A stretch of 64,000 nucleotides of DNA, taken from IMG/VR virus record IMGVR_UViG_3300042868_012479, positions 18,524 to 82,523 of that record, one strand, 5' to 3'. Under the pieces are notes generated by a model, which did not search any database, had not been told where the DNA came from, and was given only the letters and a program-made list of their open reading frames with translations. The DNA is from a virus. The first letter of the stretch is position 1; the number at the start of each line of letters is the position of its first letter. Both the position numbers and the translations under genes were made by a program. Shown here piece by piece: positions 35,767 through 43,157 of this stretch.

Positions 35767-36630
35767 TTAGGCTGCAATCGACACAATCTGCGCCGTGCTG
35801 GAATCATACTGCAGGTTGAACTCAAGATCAACCTTGATGATGTCCTCTCGTGTGAACGGAATGTTGTGCTGGTAAATGCACGCCTTATAGGCCGTAATGG
35901 CCACCGTCTGCGAGGGGTCGTCCGAGCGGGTGTGCGTGAATTCAGCGCGAACCGGCCGGTTGCGAAGCATTGACAAGTCCAGTGGGTTGACAGCCGCCGT
36001 ACCAAAGTTAAGGCTTTCGCGGAAGTTCAACGTGCCTGGGTAAATAGAGGTGCTTGCGTTGTTTGACGCAGTAACGCTAAACAAACGCTGGAATCGCATC
36101 GGGTCCATCTCAAGGCCGCGAACACGGATGGTTGACTTACCACCAAAGTGGGCTTTGGCAATTGGGAAGTTGTACTGGCCAGAGAACTCACGCTCCTGGA
36201 AGGTAATCTCGAACTCGACGTCGCCGCCGATTTCTCCGATGTCCTGCATACCCTTGTACTGCGCAAGATCAGCGCCTGCCGGGTCGGCAAGGGATGTAAC
36301 GCTAAGAGTTGTAGTACCGGCGCCTACAGATCCCTGAAGCCAGTCGTAGTTATTTACAGTTCCAACATAGACGTCATAGCCCGAAGTTGCGCCCGTGAGG
36401 GCCGTCCAGGAGACATCAAGCTTTCCGGTAGCGCTTAGGACGACGATGTACGTCGCCGAAGGGCTGGCGACGCCAGCGGCGTTCTTTCCGGCGACACGTA
36501 CATAGTACGTGCCGGCCGGAACTGAACCGCTAGCAGTAGAGGGGGTCACAGACACGCCGGACACCTGTGTATACAGGCCGCCGCTGAGCCATGTTCCGAG
36601 CTTAAGACGACCGCTTCCGAGAGTAAACAT
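35767..36630 (-). CDS. Major tail (tube) protein paralogue with Ig/Fn3 insertion
   Basis: 287 residues. Residues ~118-175 (GGDVEFEITFQEREFSGQYN, FPIAKAHFGGKSTIRVRGLE) align closely with the next gene, marking both as tube proteins. Residues ~20-108 are an inserted Fn3/Ig-like domain (GSVPAGTYYVRVAGKNAAGV) absent from the paralogue, of the sort that decorates tube surfaces. The C-terminus (FTREDIIKVDLEFNLQYD) matches the paralogue too. One of the pair is likely the main tube subunit and the other a variant or tail-tip ring. Confidence 0.75.
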   Translation of the reverse strand: MFTLGSGRLKLGTWLSGGLYTQVSGVSVTPSTASGSVPAGTYYVRVAGKNAAGVASPSATYIVVLSATGKLDVSWTALTGATSGYDVYVGTVNNYDWLQGSVGAGTTTLSVTSLADPAGADLAQYKGMQDIGEIGGDVEFEITFQEREFSGQYNFPIAKAHFGGKSTIRVRGLEMDPMRFQRLFSVTASNNASTSIYPGTLNFRESLNFGTAAVNPLDLSMLRNRPVRAEFTHTRSDDPSQTVAITAYKACIYQHNIPFTREDIIKVDLEFNLQYDSSTAQIVSIAA

Positions 36631-36653
36631 ATCCGTGACCCCCTAATCTACTA

Positions 36654-37337
36654 TTACGCTTCGATGACGACGACCGATGGGGTCGCTGTCGAAGAGCCAG
36701 ATGTAACCTTGCAATCGCGGTCCACAATGGCCGAGAAGTTAATGTCCTGACGGGCAATATCTTCACGGGTGAACGGCATTGTCAGCTGCATGCTGTATGC
36801 CTTCGGAAGGTGAATGATCACCGACTTCGAAGGGTCATCCGAGCGAATGTGCTCAAACTTTACATACAGAGGGCGTGGCAGACCCATGAGGGCCGTCACG
36901 TTGCTGATGGTATTGTTTGGACGGCCGCCATCTGGGTCAAAGTTGACCGAGTACTGCCCGCCGCTGAAGTTGTCATGTGCATAGCCATACGCCGTATCGC
37001 TAAGGGTAAGGTCCGTGCTGTTCGTGGTCTTCGACTCACCGAGCGAAACGTGGAAGAGGTTCTTCACGTTGTCCCAGTTGATCTCGACGCCACGTGCGCG
37101 GATTTCGGCCTTGCCGCCGAAGAACGCCTTAGCGATTGGGAAGTTTGACTGACCAAAGAACTCACGCTCCTGGAAGTTGATGTCGAACTCGACGTCGCCG
37201 CCGACTTCGCCAACTGTTACCAGCTCGTTAGTATTGCCATAGCCATTCGTGCTACTAAAATACTGTGATGTCTGACCGATGACCGCTCCGGACTTCCAGA
37301 ACGCCACCTTGACCACACCAGATCCAAGTGTAAGCAT
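36654..37337 (-). CDS. Major tail (tube) protein paralogue
   Basis: 227 residues, AGGAG upstream. Shares the start MLTLGSGVVKVAFW, the core GGDVEFDINFQEREFFGQSN and the end FTREDIARQDINF with the downstream gene. It lacks the Fn3/Ig insertion. Lies between the tail terminator and the second tube protein. Assignment comes from position, the pair's similarity and beta-rich composition; no external match could be checked. Confidence 0.72.
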   Translation of the reverse strand: MLTLGSGVVKVAFWKSGAVIGQTSQYFSSTNGYGNTNELVTVGEVGGDVEFDINFQEREFFGQSNFPIAKAFFGGKAEIRARGVEINWDNVKNLFHVSLGESKTTNSTDLTLSDTAYGYAHDNFSGGQYSVNFDPDGGRPNNTISNVTALMGLPRPLYVKFEHIRSDDPSKSVIIHLPKAYSMQLTMPFTREDIARQDINFSAIVDRDCKVTSGSSTATPSVVVIEA

Positions 37338-37347
37338 TTTATTTCTC

Positions 37348-37746
37348 CTATGTTTTGATGACGCTGTATCGGATCACTCGCCGATACTCCAGACTCGGGT
37401 CGTCGTAATAGTCCCGTTCTGCCACTTTATGCGAAAGATGCAGCACTATTCCATTCGGCCCGGAGAGGCGTTTCCTATTAAGCACCACATCTACTCGGTT
37501 GCCAATAGTGTTCATCTCTGCGGCACTGGCTCTGCTGGTTACCAACACATCCACGACCGGGCGGTCAACGTTCAGGGCAACATCGCTGCCCCCTGAGTAG
37601 ATAGCCACACGGATGGAGGGCGGGTTGCTCTTTCCCTGGTGGTATACTGGATACACCTTTTTGTCCGTGCTGGTGCCGCCAAGCAGCGTTTGAAGCTGCG
37701 TGTCGGTGCTTAGCGCGGAGAAAAATGCTTCATATATTCCTACCAT
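37348..37746 (-). CDS. Tail terminator / tail completion protein
   Basis: 132 residues from ATG 37746; an in-frame ATG at 37770 would lie inside the palindromic operator. No ribosome site is seen, and TAAAAT ends 7 bases before ATG 37746, so it may be leaderless. The composition (IYEAFFSALSTDTQLQTLLG, VYPVYHQGKSNPPSIRVAIY, then NRPVVDVLVTSRASAAEMNT) fits DUF3168-type terminators that cap the tube. It opens the leftward tail operon. Confidence 0.68.
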   Translation of the reverse strand: MVGIYEAFFSALSTDTQLQTLLGGTSTDKKVYPVYHQGKSNPPSIRVAIYSGGSDVALNVDRPVVDVLVTSRASAAEMNTIGNRVDVVLNRKRLSGPNGIVLHLSHKVAERDYYDDPSLEYRRVIRYSVIKT

Positions 37747-37763
37747 GCTGGCTATTTTAGTGG

Positions 37764-37843
37764 TTGACATAGACTGGGTCTATGTTCAAAACATCTACAT
37801 TTTCCACACTTACCACACATTCGGTGTTTGATTGTGATATGCT
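37764..37843. promoter_or_regulatory. Divergent control region with palindromic operator
   Basis: ACATAGAC-TGG-GTCTATGT (37767-37785) is a perfect 8+8 inverted repeat just upstream of the leftward tail operon. To its right TGA-TATGCT (37835-37843) is an extended -10 for the rightward pair, with transcription expected about 26 bases before ATG 37876. A repressor site is the simplest reading of the palindrome. Confidence 0.6.
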
Positions 37844-37875
37844 GTCATCGGCCAGTAGGCCAGAAGGAGCAAAAC

Positions 37876-38025
37876 ATGGGTTTCAAAGAAGTGTTCGCAA
37901 AGCTTTTCCGCAAGGGCGGCAAGGCAAAGGTGGCAAAGGCCGCCAAGGCAAAGAAGGGCCCTACGAAGGCCCCAGTCAAGGCCGCAACTCGGGTTGCGAA
38001 GAAGCCTGCTTCTAGCAAGAAGTAG
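37876..38025 (+). CDS. Histone H1-like Lys/Ala-rich basic peptide
   Basis: 49 residues, AAGGAG upstream. After a short amphipathic start (MGFKEVFAKLFRKGGKAK) it is almost only Lys, Ala, Pro and Thr, with repeats like KAAKAKKGPTKAPVKAATR. This is the composition of histone H1 tails and of bacterial Hc1/HU C-termini, so non-specific DNA or RNA binding is likely. A rightward insertion inside the leftward structural genes, 11 bases before the phosphoesterase. It might condense phage DNA or help its partner bind DNA. Confidence 0.65.
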   Translation: MGFKEVFAKLFRKGGKAKVAKAAKAKKGPTKAPVKAATRVAKKPASSKK

Positions 38026-38036
38026 TTGGAGGCCTG

Positions 38037-39317
38037 ATGACTCAACCGTACAAGGCAATTCGACCCTGGACGGCCTCTGAGAAGCAGGACGCTGTTCGCC
38101 TTGAAATTAAAGAGTTCCTCAGTGCTCACCCGGACCGTACTGCTACGGCATACCGGCTGATGAGGGGCCGACTTCTTCGGGGCGAAAAGTCGTTTATTGA
38201 TCGGCGTAAGTTTAATGGCCGTTCGCGGGACATTATCCCGAACACGCTCGGCTCAGTGATTGCCTCAATTGGCAAACAGGAGGTTGACGTGGTTCACGAG
38301 GTTGCTGAGAAAGAGATTGCTTCCTATGAGGCAATTAGCGAAATTGAACGTCTAAAGTCCGCTCATCGCAAGGCATTGAAGAAGTTAGACGACAAGGAGC
38401 GGGACCGCAGCGAGTTGATCGAAGCGGTGTATCAGGCGGCCCGAGAGGCAGCCACGGCAATGCACCTTGCTCCAGTAAAGCCGCCAAAGTCAGACAATCG
38501 AAAGACTGATGACGAGACCGCAATTTTAATTCTTTCTGACTGGCAGCTTGGAAAAATTACCCCTACGTATAGCTCTGAGGTTTGTGCAGAGCGCATTGAA
38601 AAGCTTGCCGGAAAGGTGCAGCGCCTGGTCGATATCCAGCGCAAGGCACACCCGGTAAAGGAGCTACGCGTGTATCTCCTTGGCGACTTGATTGAGGGAG
38701 AAGATATTTTCCCAGGTCAGGCGCATCTTGTAGATGCATCCTTGTACAACCAGGTGTTCCACGGGGGCGAAATTCTTGCGGGGCTTATTCGTAAGCTTAG
38801 CGGGGACTTTGAAAAGGTTCGAGTTGTTGGTGTTATCGGTAATCATGGCCGGCTTGGTAGGAAGGGCACATTCCACCCTGAGTCCAATGCCGATGCAATG
38901 ATGTACCGGATCGCCTCAATGCTTGTAAAAGAGCAGGCAAACGTGGAGTGGGTTGAAACGCTTGCCAAGGGCGAGCGAGCATGGTTTGCCACTGACGAGG
39001 TCAAGGGTAAGACGTGGTTCCTATTCCATGGTGATCAGGTCTCCGGCGGCTTTGCCGGATTCCCTTGGTATGGCTTCGGCAAGAAGCTGCAGGGGTGGAA
39101 CATGACTGTAGCGCGGTTTGATTACAGCGTTGCAGGGCATTTCCATACACCAACCCGAATGTACCTAAACGGAATTACGCACTGGAGCGGTGGTTCAACC
39201 GAAAGCTCCAATACGTATGCGCAGGAGCAGCTTGCTTCTGCTGGTGAGCCGTGCCAATGGCTGCTGTTCCAGCACGAATCTGGGGTTACGGCAGAGTATT
39301 TGGTACGCCTCGACTAA
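38037..39317 (+). CDS. Metallophosphoesterase (calcineurin-like)
   Basis: 426 residues, GGAGG upstream. Phosphoesterase motifs: SDWQLGK (Asp168, with Gln where most have His), LLGDLIEGED (Asp217), GVIGNHG (Asn269-His270), FHGDQ and VAGHFHTP. The spacing suits the SbcD/Mre11-like or phage DNA-arm phosphoesterases. The ~90-residue N-terminus (TAYRLMRGRLLRGEKSFIDR) looks helix-turn-helix-like, then a coiled segment. Could be a nuclease or nucleotide phosphatase. Its stop overlaps that of the opposing connector gene by 4 bases, and it behaves as a moron between tail and neck genes. Confidence 0.8.
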   Translation: MTQPYKAIRPWTASEKQDAVRLEIKEFLSAHPDRTATAYRLMRGRLLRGEKSFIDRRKFNGRSRDIIPNTLGSVIASIGKQEVDVVHEVAEKEIASYEAISEIERLKSAHRKALKKLDDKERDRSELIEAVYQAAREAATAMHLAPVKPPKSDNRKTDDETAILILSDWQLGKITPTYSSEVCAERIEKLAGKVQRLVDIQRKAHPVKELRVYLLGDLIEGEDIFPGQAHLVDASLYNQVFHGGEILAGLIRKLSGDFEKVRVVGVIGNHGRLGRKGTFHPESNADAMMYRIASMLVKEQANVEWVETLAKGERAWFATDEVKGKTWFLFHGDQVSGGFAGFPWYGFGKKLQGWNMTVARFDYSVAGHFHTPTRMYLNGITHWSGGSTESSNTYAQEQLASAGEPCQWLLFQHESGVTAEYLVRLD

Positions 39318-40006
39318 GCGAGGCCGGCCTTACGAAGTTTGTAGCGGCGCTGACGCATGATCTTGAGATATTGAGATCTGCTCAGCCCGCTCAGCTTCTT
39401 ATAGCCAAACCCGCGCCCAGACTGAGTCCCAACGGCCCCAGCGCCAAACTTCTTTGCAAGACGCTGGATGGATCGCGGAGAAAGCTTTTGCTTTACTGCA
39501 CCGTATGGAGAAGCCCCCTCGGCAGCCGCCTGAACCGCCTGTGCAATATTTACTGCCATCGATGCGGCAAGGGCGGCGGCAATTCCCTGAAGTGTCGGCA
39601 TAAACTTTGCGGACGGCTCGCTCAAGAAATCAATTCCGGTGCTATCCCCATACGGGTTGCCCTTTTGGGTCGGATCTGTGCCGTACTCAACGCCAATGAC
39701 CGCCACGGCGCCGGCGCCACTTGCCTGCACGGAAAAGATAGACTGGGACTGCCTTTTCTTTGCAAACCCTTCGTTTGAGTCTGGGGAGACAAGGCCGGCC
39801 ACAAGGGCCCCGGTATCAACGGGCGCAAGCTCTGCCGCCATTGCGGCCAACCCATCCCCATCGGAGTACACAGCGGCCTCTACAAGGGGCAATGCAGCCT
39901 GCGTAAAGGCCTGCGCGGAAGTATCTGAGGAGTATTGCAGGGCCTGCCCAACCGCCCTGAGTTTCTTTGTTGCTGAGGACACATTGATATTAACCCTTGC
40001 GGCCAT
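39314..40006 (-). CDS. Head-tail neck protein, HK97 gp10-like
   Basis: 230 residues, AGGT upstream. The segment AAELAPVDTGALVAGLVS is the hallmark of the HK97-gp10 family that joins head to tail. The C-terminus is very basic (YLKIMRQRRYKLRKAGLA). Follows the head-closure gene by 2 bases. In most siphophages it directly precedes the tail terminator; here two opposite-strand genes intervene. Confidence 0.75.
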   Translation of the reverse strand: MAARVNINVSSATKKLRAVGQALQYSSDTSAQAFTQAALPLVEAAVYSDGDGLAAMAAELAPVDTGALVAGLVSPDSNEGFAKKRQSQSIFSVQASGAGAVAVIGVEYGTDPTQKGNPYGDSTGIDFLSEPSAKFMPTLQGIAAALAASMAVNIAQAVQAAAEGASPYGAVKQKLSPRSIQRLAKKFGAGAVGTQSGRGFGYKKLSGLSRSQYLKIMRQRRYKLRKAGLA

Positions 40007-40008
40007 AA

Positions 40009-40338
40009 TTACCTTTCAACAATCCAGGCCTCAACCAACAGATGATGCTTCAAAGATTCCTCGTTAACAGAAGCAACAGTAAACTCGCTGCCGTTGGACA
40101 AGAGCGTGTCGTTGACCTGTGGCCGGTCTGAGCCGGAAACATACGGTATCCAAAATTTAAACACCGATTTGGCTGTTCGCCCAGCTGGGCTTGGCTGATC
40201 GTTGCCATAAGCCTGCTGATAATGGCCCTTCTTTGTCCAGACCAGAGTGTTAACAATGACTGGTGAGCCCATAGAATCTTGCGACACTTGGCCTTTTCTC
40301 TGAAGAGAGATTTGACTAATGAAACCAGGGAGGCTCAT
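40009..40338 (-). CDS. Head closure / head-tail stopper protein
   Basis: 109 residues of beta sequence, start in an ATGA overlap with the adaptor gene. Patterns FISQISLQRKGQVSQDSMG and DRPQVNDTLLSNGSEFTVAS fit SPP1 gp16/HK97 gp7-like stoppers. Identified mainly from its place between the adaptor and gp10-like genes. Confidence 0.7.
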   Translation of the reverse strand: MSLPGFISQISLQRKGQVSQDSMGSPVIVNTLVWTKKGHYQQAYGNDQPSPAGRTAKSVFKFWIPYVSGSDRPQVNDTLLSNGSEFTVASVNEESLKHHLLVEAWIVER

Positions 40339-41267
40339 CGAATTGCCGTCCGGATGTAGGCATCAAGCATCAACGTAGCTGCAAGCGGGATAGATGCAAG
40401 TGGGTCTCGTTTGCTTCGGGTTCCTCCCGCACCGGACTGGTCTGCGTAAATTTCCATCTCGCCCACGCGGAGGCGGCTAATCCCCTGAAGTCCTTGCTTT
40501 GCCACATTGTCCTTGGCAAGAAGGTCTATTGTAATCAGCGCAGCAGCGTCCTTAATGTCCTGGGGAATTAGGACGTTTCCATGCCTGTAGGTAATTTCCG
40601 CAACGGGCTCAATCATTCCCAGAGCAACAATTGCAGGGAATAGTGAGTACGTTACATTGGCAAGACTGGTGATTTCAACGTAGCCACGGTCGTCATTAAT
40701 AAAAATGTCATTAACGGTAAACGCAGCGGACTGGAGCGCGCTAACGTAAATCCTAACCGACTCAACGCTCACAATCCCTTTATGCCGAGGGTAAATGCGC
40801 CGAGTTGCCTGGTCCCACTTGTGCCGCTCAACGGACCTGCGGTGGTCAAATGAATACCCAACATACGAGTCAATCATCGAGCTGGCCATTTTTACAACTG
40901 CCCGAATCTTCTGATCGCTAACTTCGGTTCCATCTGGAAGGGAAAGGTCTCCAAGCTCGTACTCTCTAAACTCTGAAACCGTTAGATACCCCTCAACTCT
41001 GCCAATAATGTTAGAGCTCCAGGCACCGTTTGCCCCAGAGCCAGAGTTATTTAGCCTATATGCGTAATAGTGAGTTAAGTCTCCCTCTGCGTCGCTATAG
41101 GTATAGGACGACACATTGGCCACAAGGGAAACATACCCGAGAAGCTCCCAGGTACCAGACTTTGCCGTAGCATCGGTCTCATTATCTGCCCGGCCAACCT
41201 GAATGCGGTTGTACGTGCTGATATCCGAGATAATGCCTGGAACCGAGAGCGTTACAAGACTGGCCAT
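40335..41267 (-). CDS. Head-tail adaptor with N-terminal beta domain
   Basis: 310 residues. Residues ~105-310 contain SDQKIRAVVKMASSMIDSYV and IPQDIKDAAALITIDLLAKD, the helical fold of gp6/gp15-type adaptors that ring the portal. Residues 1-100 add an Fn3/Ig-like domain (WELLGYVSLVANVSSYTYSD, YAYRLNNSG) not normal for the family, probably displayed on the outside. Followed by the stopper with 4-base overlap. Confidence 0.72.
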   Translation of the reverse strand: MASLVTLSVPGIISDISTYNRIQVGRADNETDATAKSGTWELLGYVSLVANVSSYTYSDAEGDLTHYYAYRLNNSGSGANGAWSSNIIGRVEGYLTVSEFREYELGDLSLPDGTEVSDQKIRAVVKMASSMIDSYVGYSFDHRRSVERHKWDQATRRIYPRHKGIVSVESVRIYVSALQSAAFTVNDIFINDDRGYVEITSLANVTYSLFPAIVALGMIEPVAEITYRHGNVLIPQDIKDAAALITIDLLAKDNVAKQGLQGISRLRVGEMEIYADQSGAGGTRSKRDPLASIPLAATLMLDAYIRTAIR

Positions 41268-41291
41268 TGTCTACCGCCTTTGTTTTGCTAA

Positions 41292-41606
41292 TTACAACGA
41301 ACGAACGTGCTCAACCCACTTTGCAGGTACTGCTGCGCGGGTCTCGCCGCCGGACTGAACTGGGCGAACCCAGGTGCCATCTGGAAGCGTGAACGAGTGC
41401 GTAATGTTAAGGGCGATATTCCAGATCCCTGGAAGTGCCTCAAAGTCTTCGCCACGAGCTTGTACCTGGGTCGCAGCAGCCACTGGAGCGGCTACAGGAG
41501 CAACCACAGGCGCTGCTGCTGGGGTTTCGGCAACAACTACCGGCTCAGCCTCTGGCTCGGCGTCTGGTGCCTGATTAATGCCAAATAGATTGTTAATGTC
41601 TACCAT
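41292..41606 (-). CDS. Ala/Pro/Val-rich small protein of the head region
   Basis: 104 residues, GGGAG upstream. Residues ~13-50 are low-complexity (APVVAPVAAPVAAA), followed by a short beta domain (NIALNITHSFTLPDGTWVRP). The linker-plus-domain form suggests a head decoration or connector protein. Not recognised. Confidence 0.6.
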   Translation of the reverse strand: MVDINNLFGINQAPDAEPEAEPVVVAETPAAAPVVAPVAAPVAAATQVQARGEDFEALPGIWNIALNITHSFTLPDGTWVRPVQSGGETRAAVPAKWVEHVRSL

Positions 41607-41620
41607 TTTTTATCTCCCTG

Positions 41621-41851
41621 CTAGATGCGCTTGCATCCGTGATGCTGCGCCTCCTGAAGAAGGCGTAGCGGAATCTTGGACCGATTGCCACGGAACTGTG
41701 CGGATGAACCATCCGAAAACATGATCCGTGTGCCGCCGGCCCATTCGATTTCTACCAAGTATGACGGGTCTTGCGCAACAGCGAAAGCAATTGCTTTTCT
41801 GGCCATAAGCTCGTCAAAGGTAATTTTCCTGTTCTTACGTCGTTTTGCCAT
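41621..41851 (-). CDS. Small basic protein
   Basis: 76 residues, GAGGT upstream. Starts MAKRRKNRKITFDEL, then a helix and a beta hairpin (YLVEIEWAGGTRIMFSDGSS) rather like KTSC or small phage head-associated domains. Lies between the capsid terminator and the Ala-rich protein. Function unknown. Confidence 0.6.
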   Translation of the reverse strand: MAKRRKNRKITFDELMARKAIAFAVAQDPSYLVEIEWAGGTRIMFSDGSSAQFRGNRSKIPLRLLQEAQHHGCKRI

Positions 41852-41862
41852 GGATAACCTCT

Positions 41863-41897
41863 AATGCAAAGGGGGCGGGGTCACTCACCCCGCCCCC
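41863..41897 (-). terminator. Terminator after the capsid gene
   Basis: GGGGGCGGGGT and ACCCCGCCCCC form a perfect 11-bp stem with a 5-base loop, followed on the minus strand by TTTGCATT. It probably reduces read-through so that capsid message is in excess over connectors. Confidence 0.82.
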
Positions 41898-41922
41898 CAG
41901 GCATTTCAGAGACCTGCGTCGA

Positions 41923-43152
41923 TTAGATCGAAACGCGGATCTTCCCGTTGAACTGCGGAGCCTTGTTCGCAAGACCAAACATGCAGTACATGATGTACAG
42001 GCGTGAAAGCGAGCCGTTCACACCAACTGGAATCTCGAGCGTGGTGATCGAGTCCGAACCAAGGTACGGCATCGACCAGACCGACTCGTCCACGACATAC
42101 ATGTCGCGGTAAGCTACCGAGCTATAGGTATACGTCCCGATTGCGGTGCCAGGGATAGCCAGGAGCGGAAGCTCGCCAGCAGCCGTGACAACGGAACCAA
42201 GAGCAAGACCCGCTACTTCGCTTGAGCGGCTCGCGCCGTTGTAGCGAACAAGGTTCGTGACTTCGTTGACCAAACCAGCGTAGTCGGTTGGGTTCAAAGC
42301 GATTGCCGAAGGATTGCCACCGGCGCTAAGGATATCAGCAACGTTGTTGTTGATAACGCTTAGGTAGGAAGCAGTTCCCTTGTTGGCAATCTGAGCCTGA
42401 GCAGCAGTTGCGCCAAGGAGCTTGCGGAGACCATCGAATCCGTTCGCATCGTATGCGCCGAATTCAGTGGCCGCGCCAGCGCCCGAGGTGACTGTTGAGT
42501 TACCCTGGAAGAGAGTCTTCTGGAGCTTGTTTGCGATGGCAGTGACGCCACCCTCAAGCTCGGTCGAAAGGCCCTGCTGCCCCGGAGCGCCGCCCTGGGT
42601 AATCGCAAACTGCGACTTCAGGGTGATACCACGGCGGGTTGCCAAGACGGACACGTTGGTCGTCTGGCGCGCATAGGTGTTTACATCGTCTGTAACGGTG
42701 CCGGTCTCCGTCTGGAAGACTGCATCGCCATAGGCCGACTGCTGGTTGAACGCATGCACGAGGCCGTTTGCTGGCTCCTTGCGAAGGCGGTCAAACATTG
42801 GGAACTTCTTTACGAAAAGAGCGTAAAGAATTGGCTCAAGATCCTGGCGGATAAGCGCTGCGCCACCGCTGGCATCAAGAAGCTTGGCAATGTTCGGGTT
42901 CGCAACCGCAAGGCGGTTAAGAACGTCGGACGAAGCCTGCTTGCCCGTCTCGCGGGTAGCCTGGATGTCAAGCATTTCGCCAAGTTCCGAGCGATTCATC
43001 TTCGTGAACTTCTTGCGAAGCTCGCGCTGAGTCGCATAGGCCTCGGCGACGTCGATATTTTCGTCAGCAACACGGCCGACGAGGTGAGGGGCGGTGCCAA
43101 GGGCATCAAGGCCCTTCTGCACTTCCTGCAGTTTCTCGTTAATTTCACTCAT
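41923..43152 (-). CDS. Major capsid protein, HK97-like
   Basis: 409 residues from ATG 43152 (GGAGT site); a longer frame upstream runs into the protease gene. Residues 1-110 are helical and charged (MSEINEKLQEVQKGLDALGT), an HK97-type delta/scaffold region that the neighbouring protease may remove. The core shows HK97-fold patterns: FPMFDRLRKEPANGLVHAF, TLKSQFAITQGG, LVRYNGASRSSEVAGLALG and the closing LANKAPQFNGKIRVSI. Placed directly after the protease and before a strong terminator. Would form the icosahedral shell. Confidence 0.83.
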   Translation of the reverse strand: MSEINEKLQEVQKGLDALGTAPHLVGRVADENIDVAEAYATQRELRKKFTKMNRSELGEMLDIQATRETGKQASSDVLNRLAVANPNIAKLLDASGGAALIRQDLEPILYALFVKKFPMFDRLRKEPANGLVHAFNQQSAYGDAVFQTETGTVTDDVNTYARQTTNVSVLATRRGITLKSQFAITQGGAPGQQGLSTELEGGVTAIANKLQKTLFQGNSTVTSGAGAATEFGAYDANGFDGLRKLLGATAAQAQIANKGTASYLSVINNNVADILSAGGNPSAIALNPTDYAGLVNEVTNLVRYNGASRSSEVAGLALGSVVTAAGELPLLAIPGTAIGTYTYSSVAYRDMYVVDESVWSMPYLGSDSITTLEIPVGVNGSLSRLYIMYCMFGLANKAPQFNGKIRVSI

Positions 43153-43157
43153 GATTT

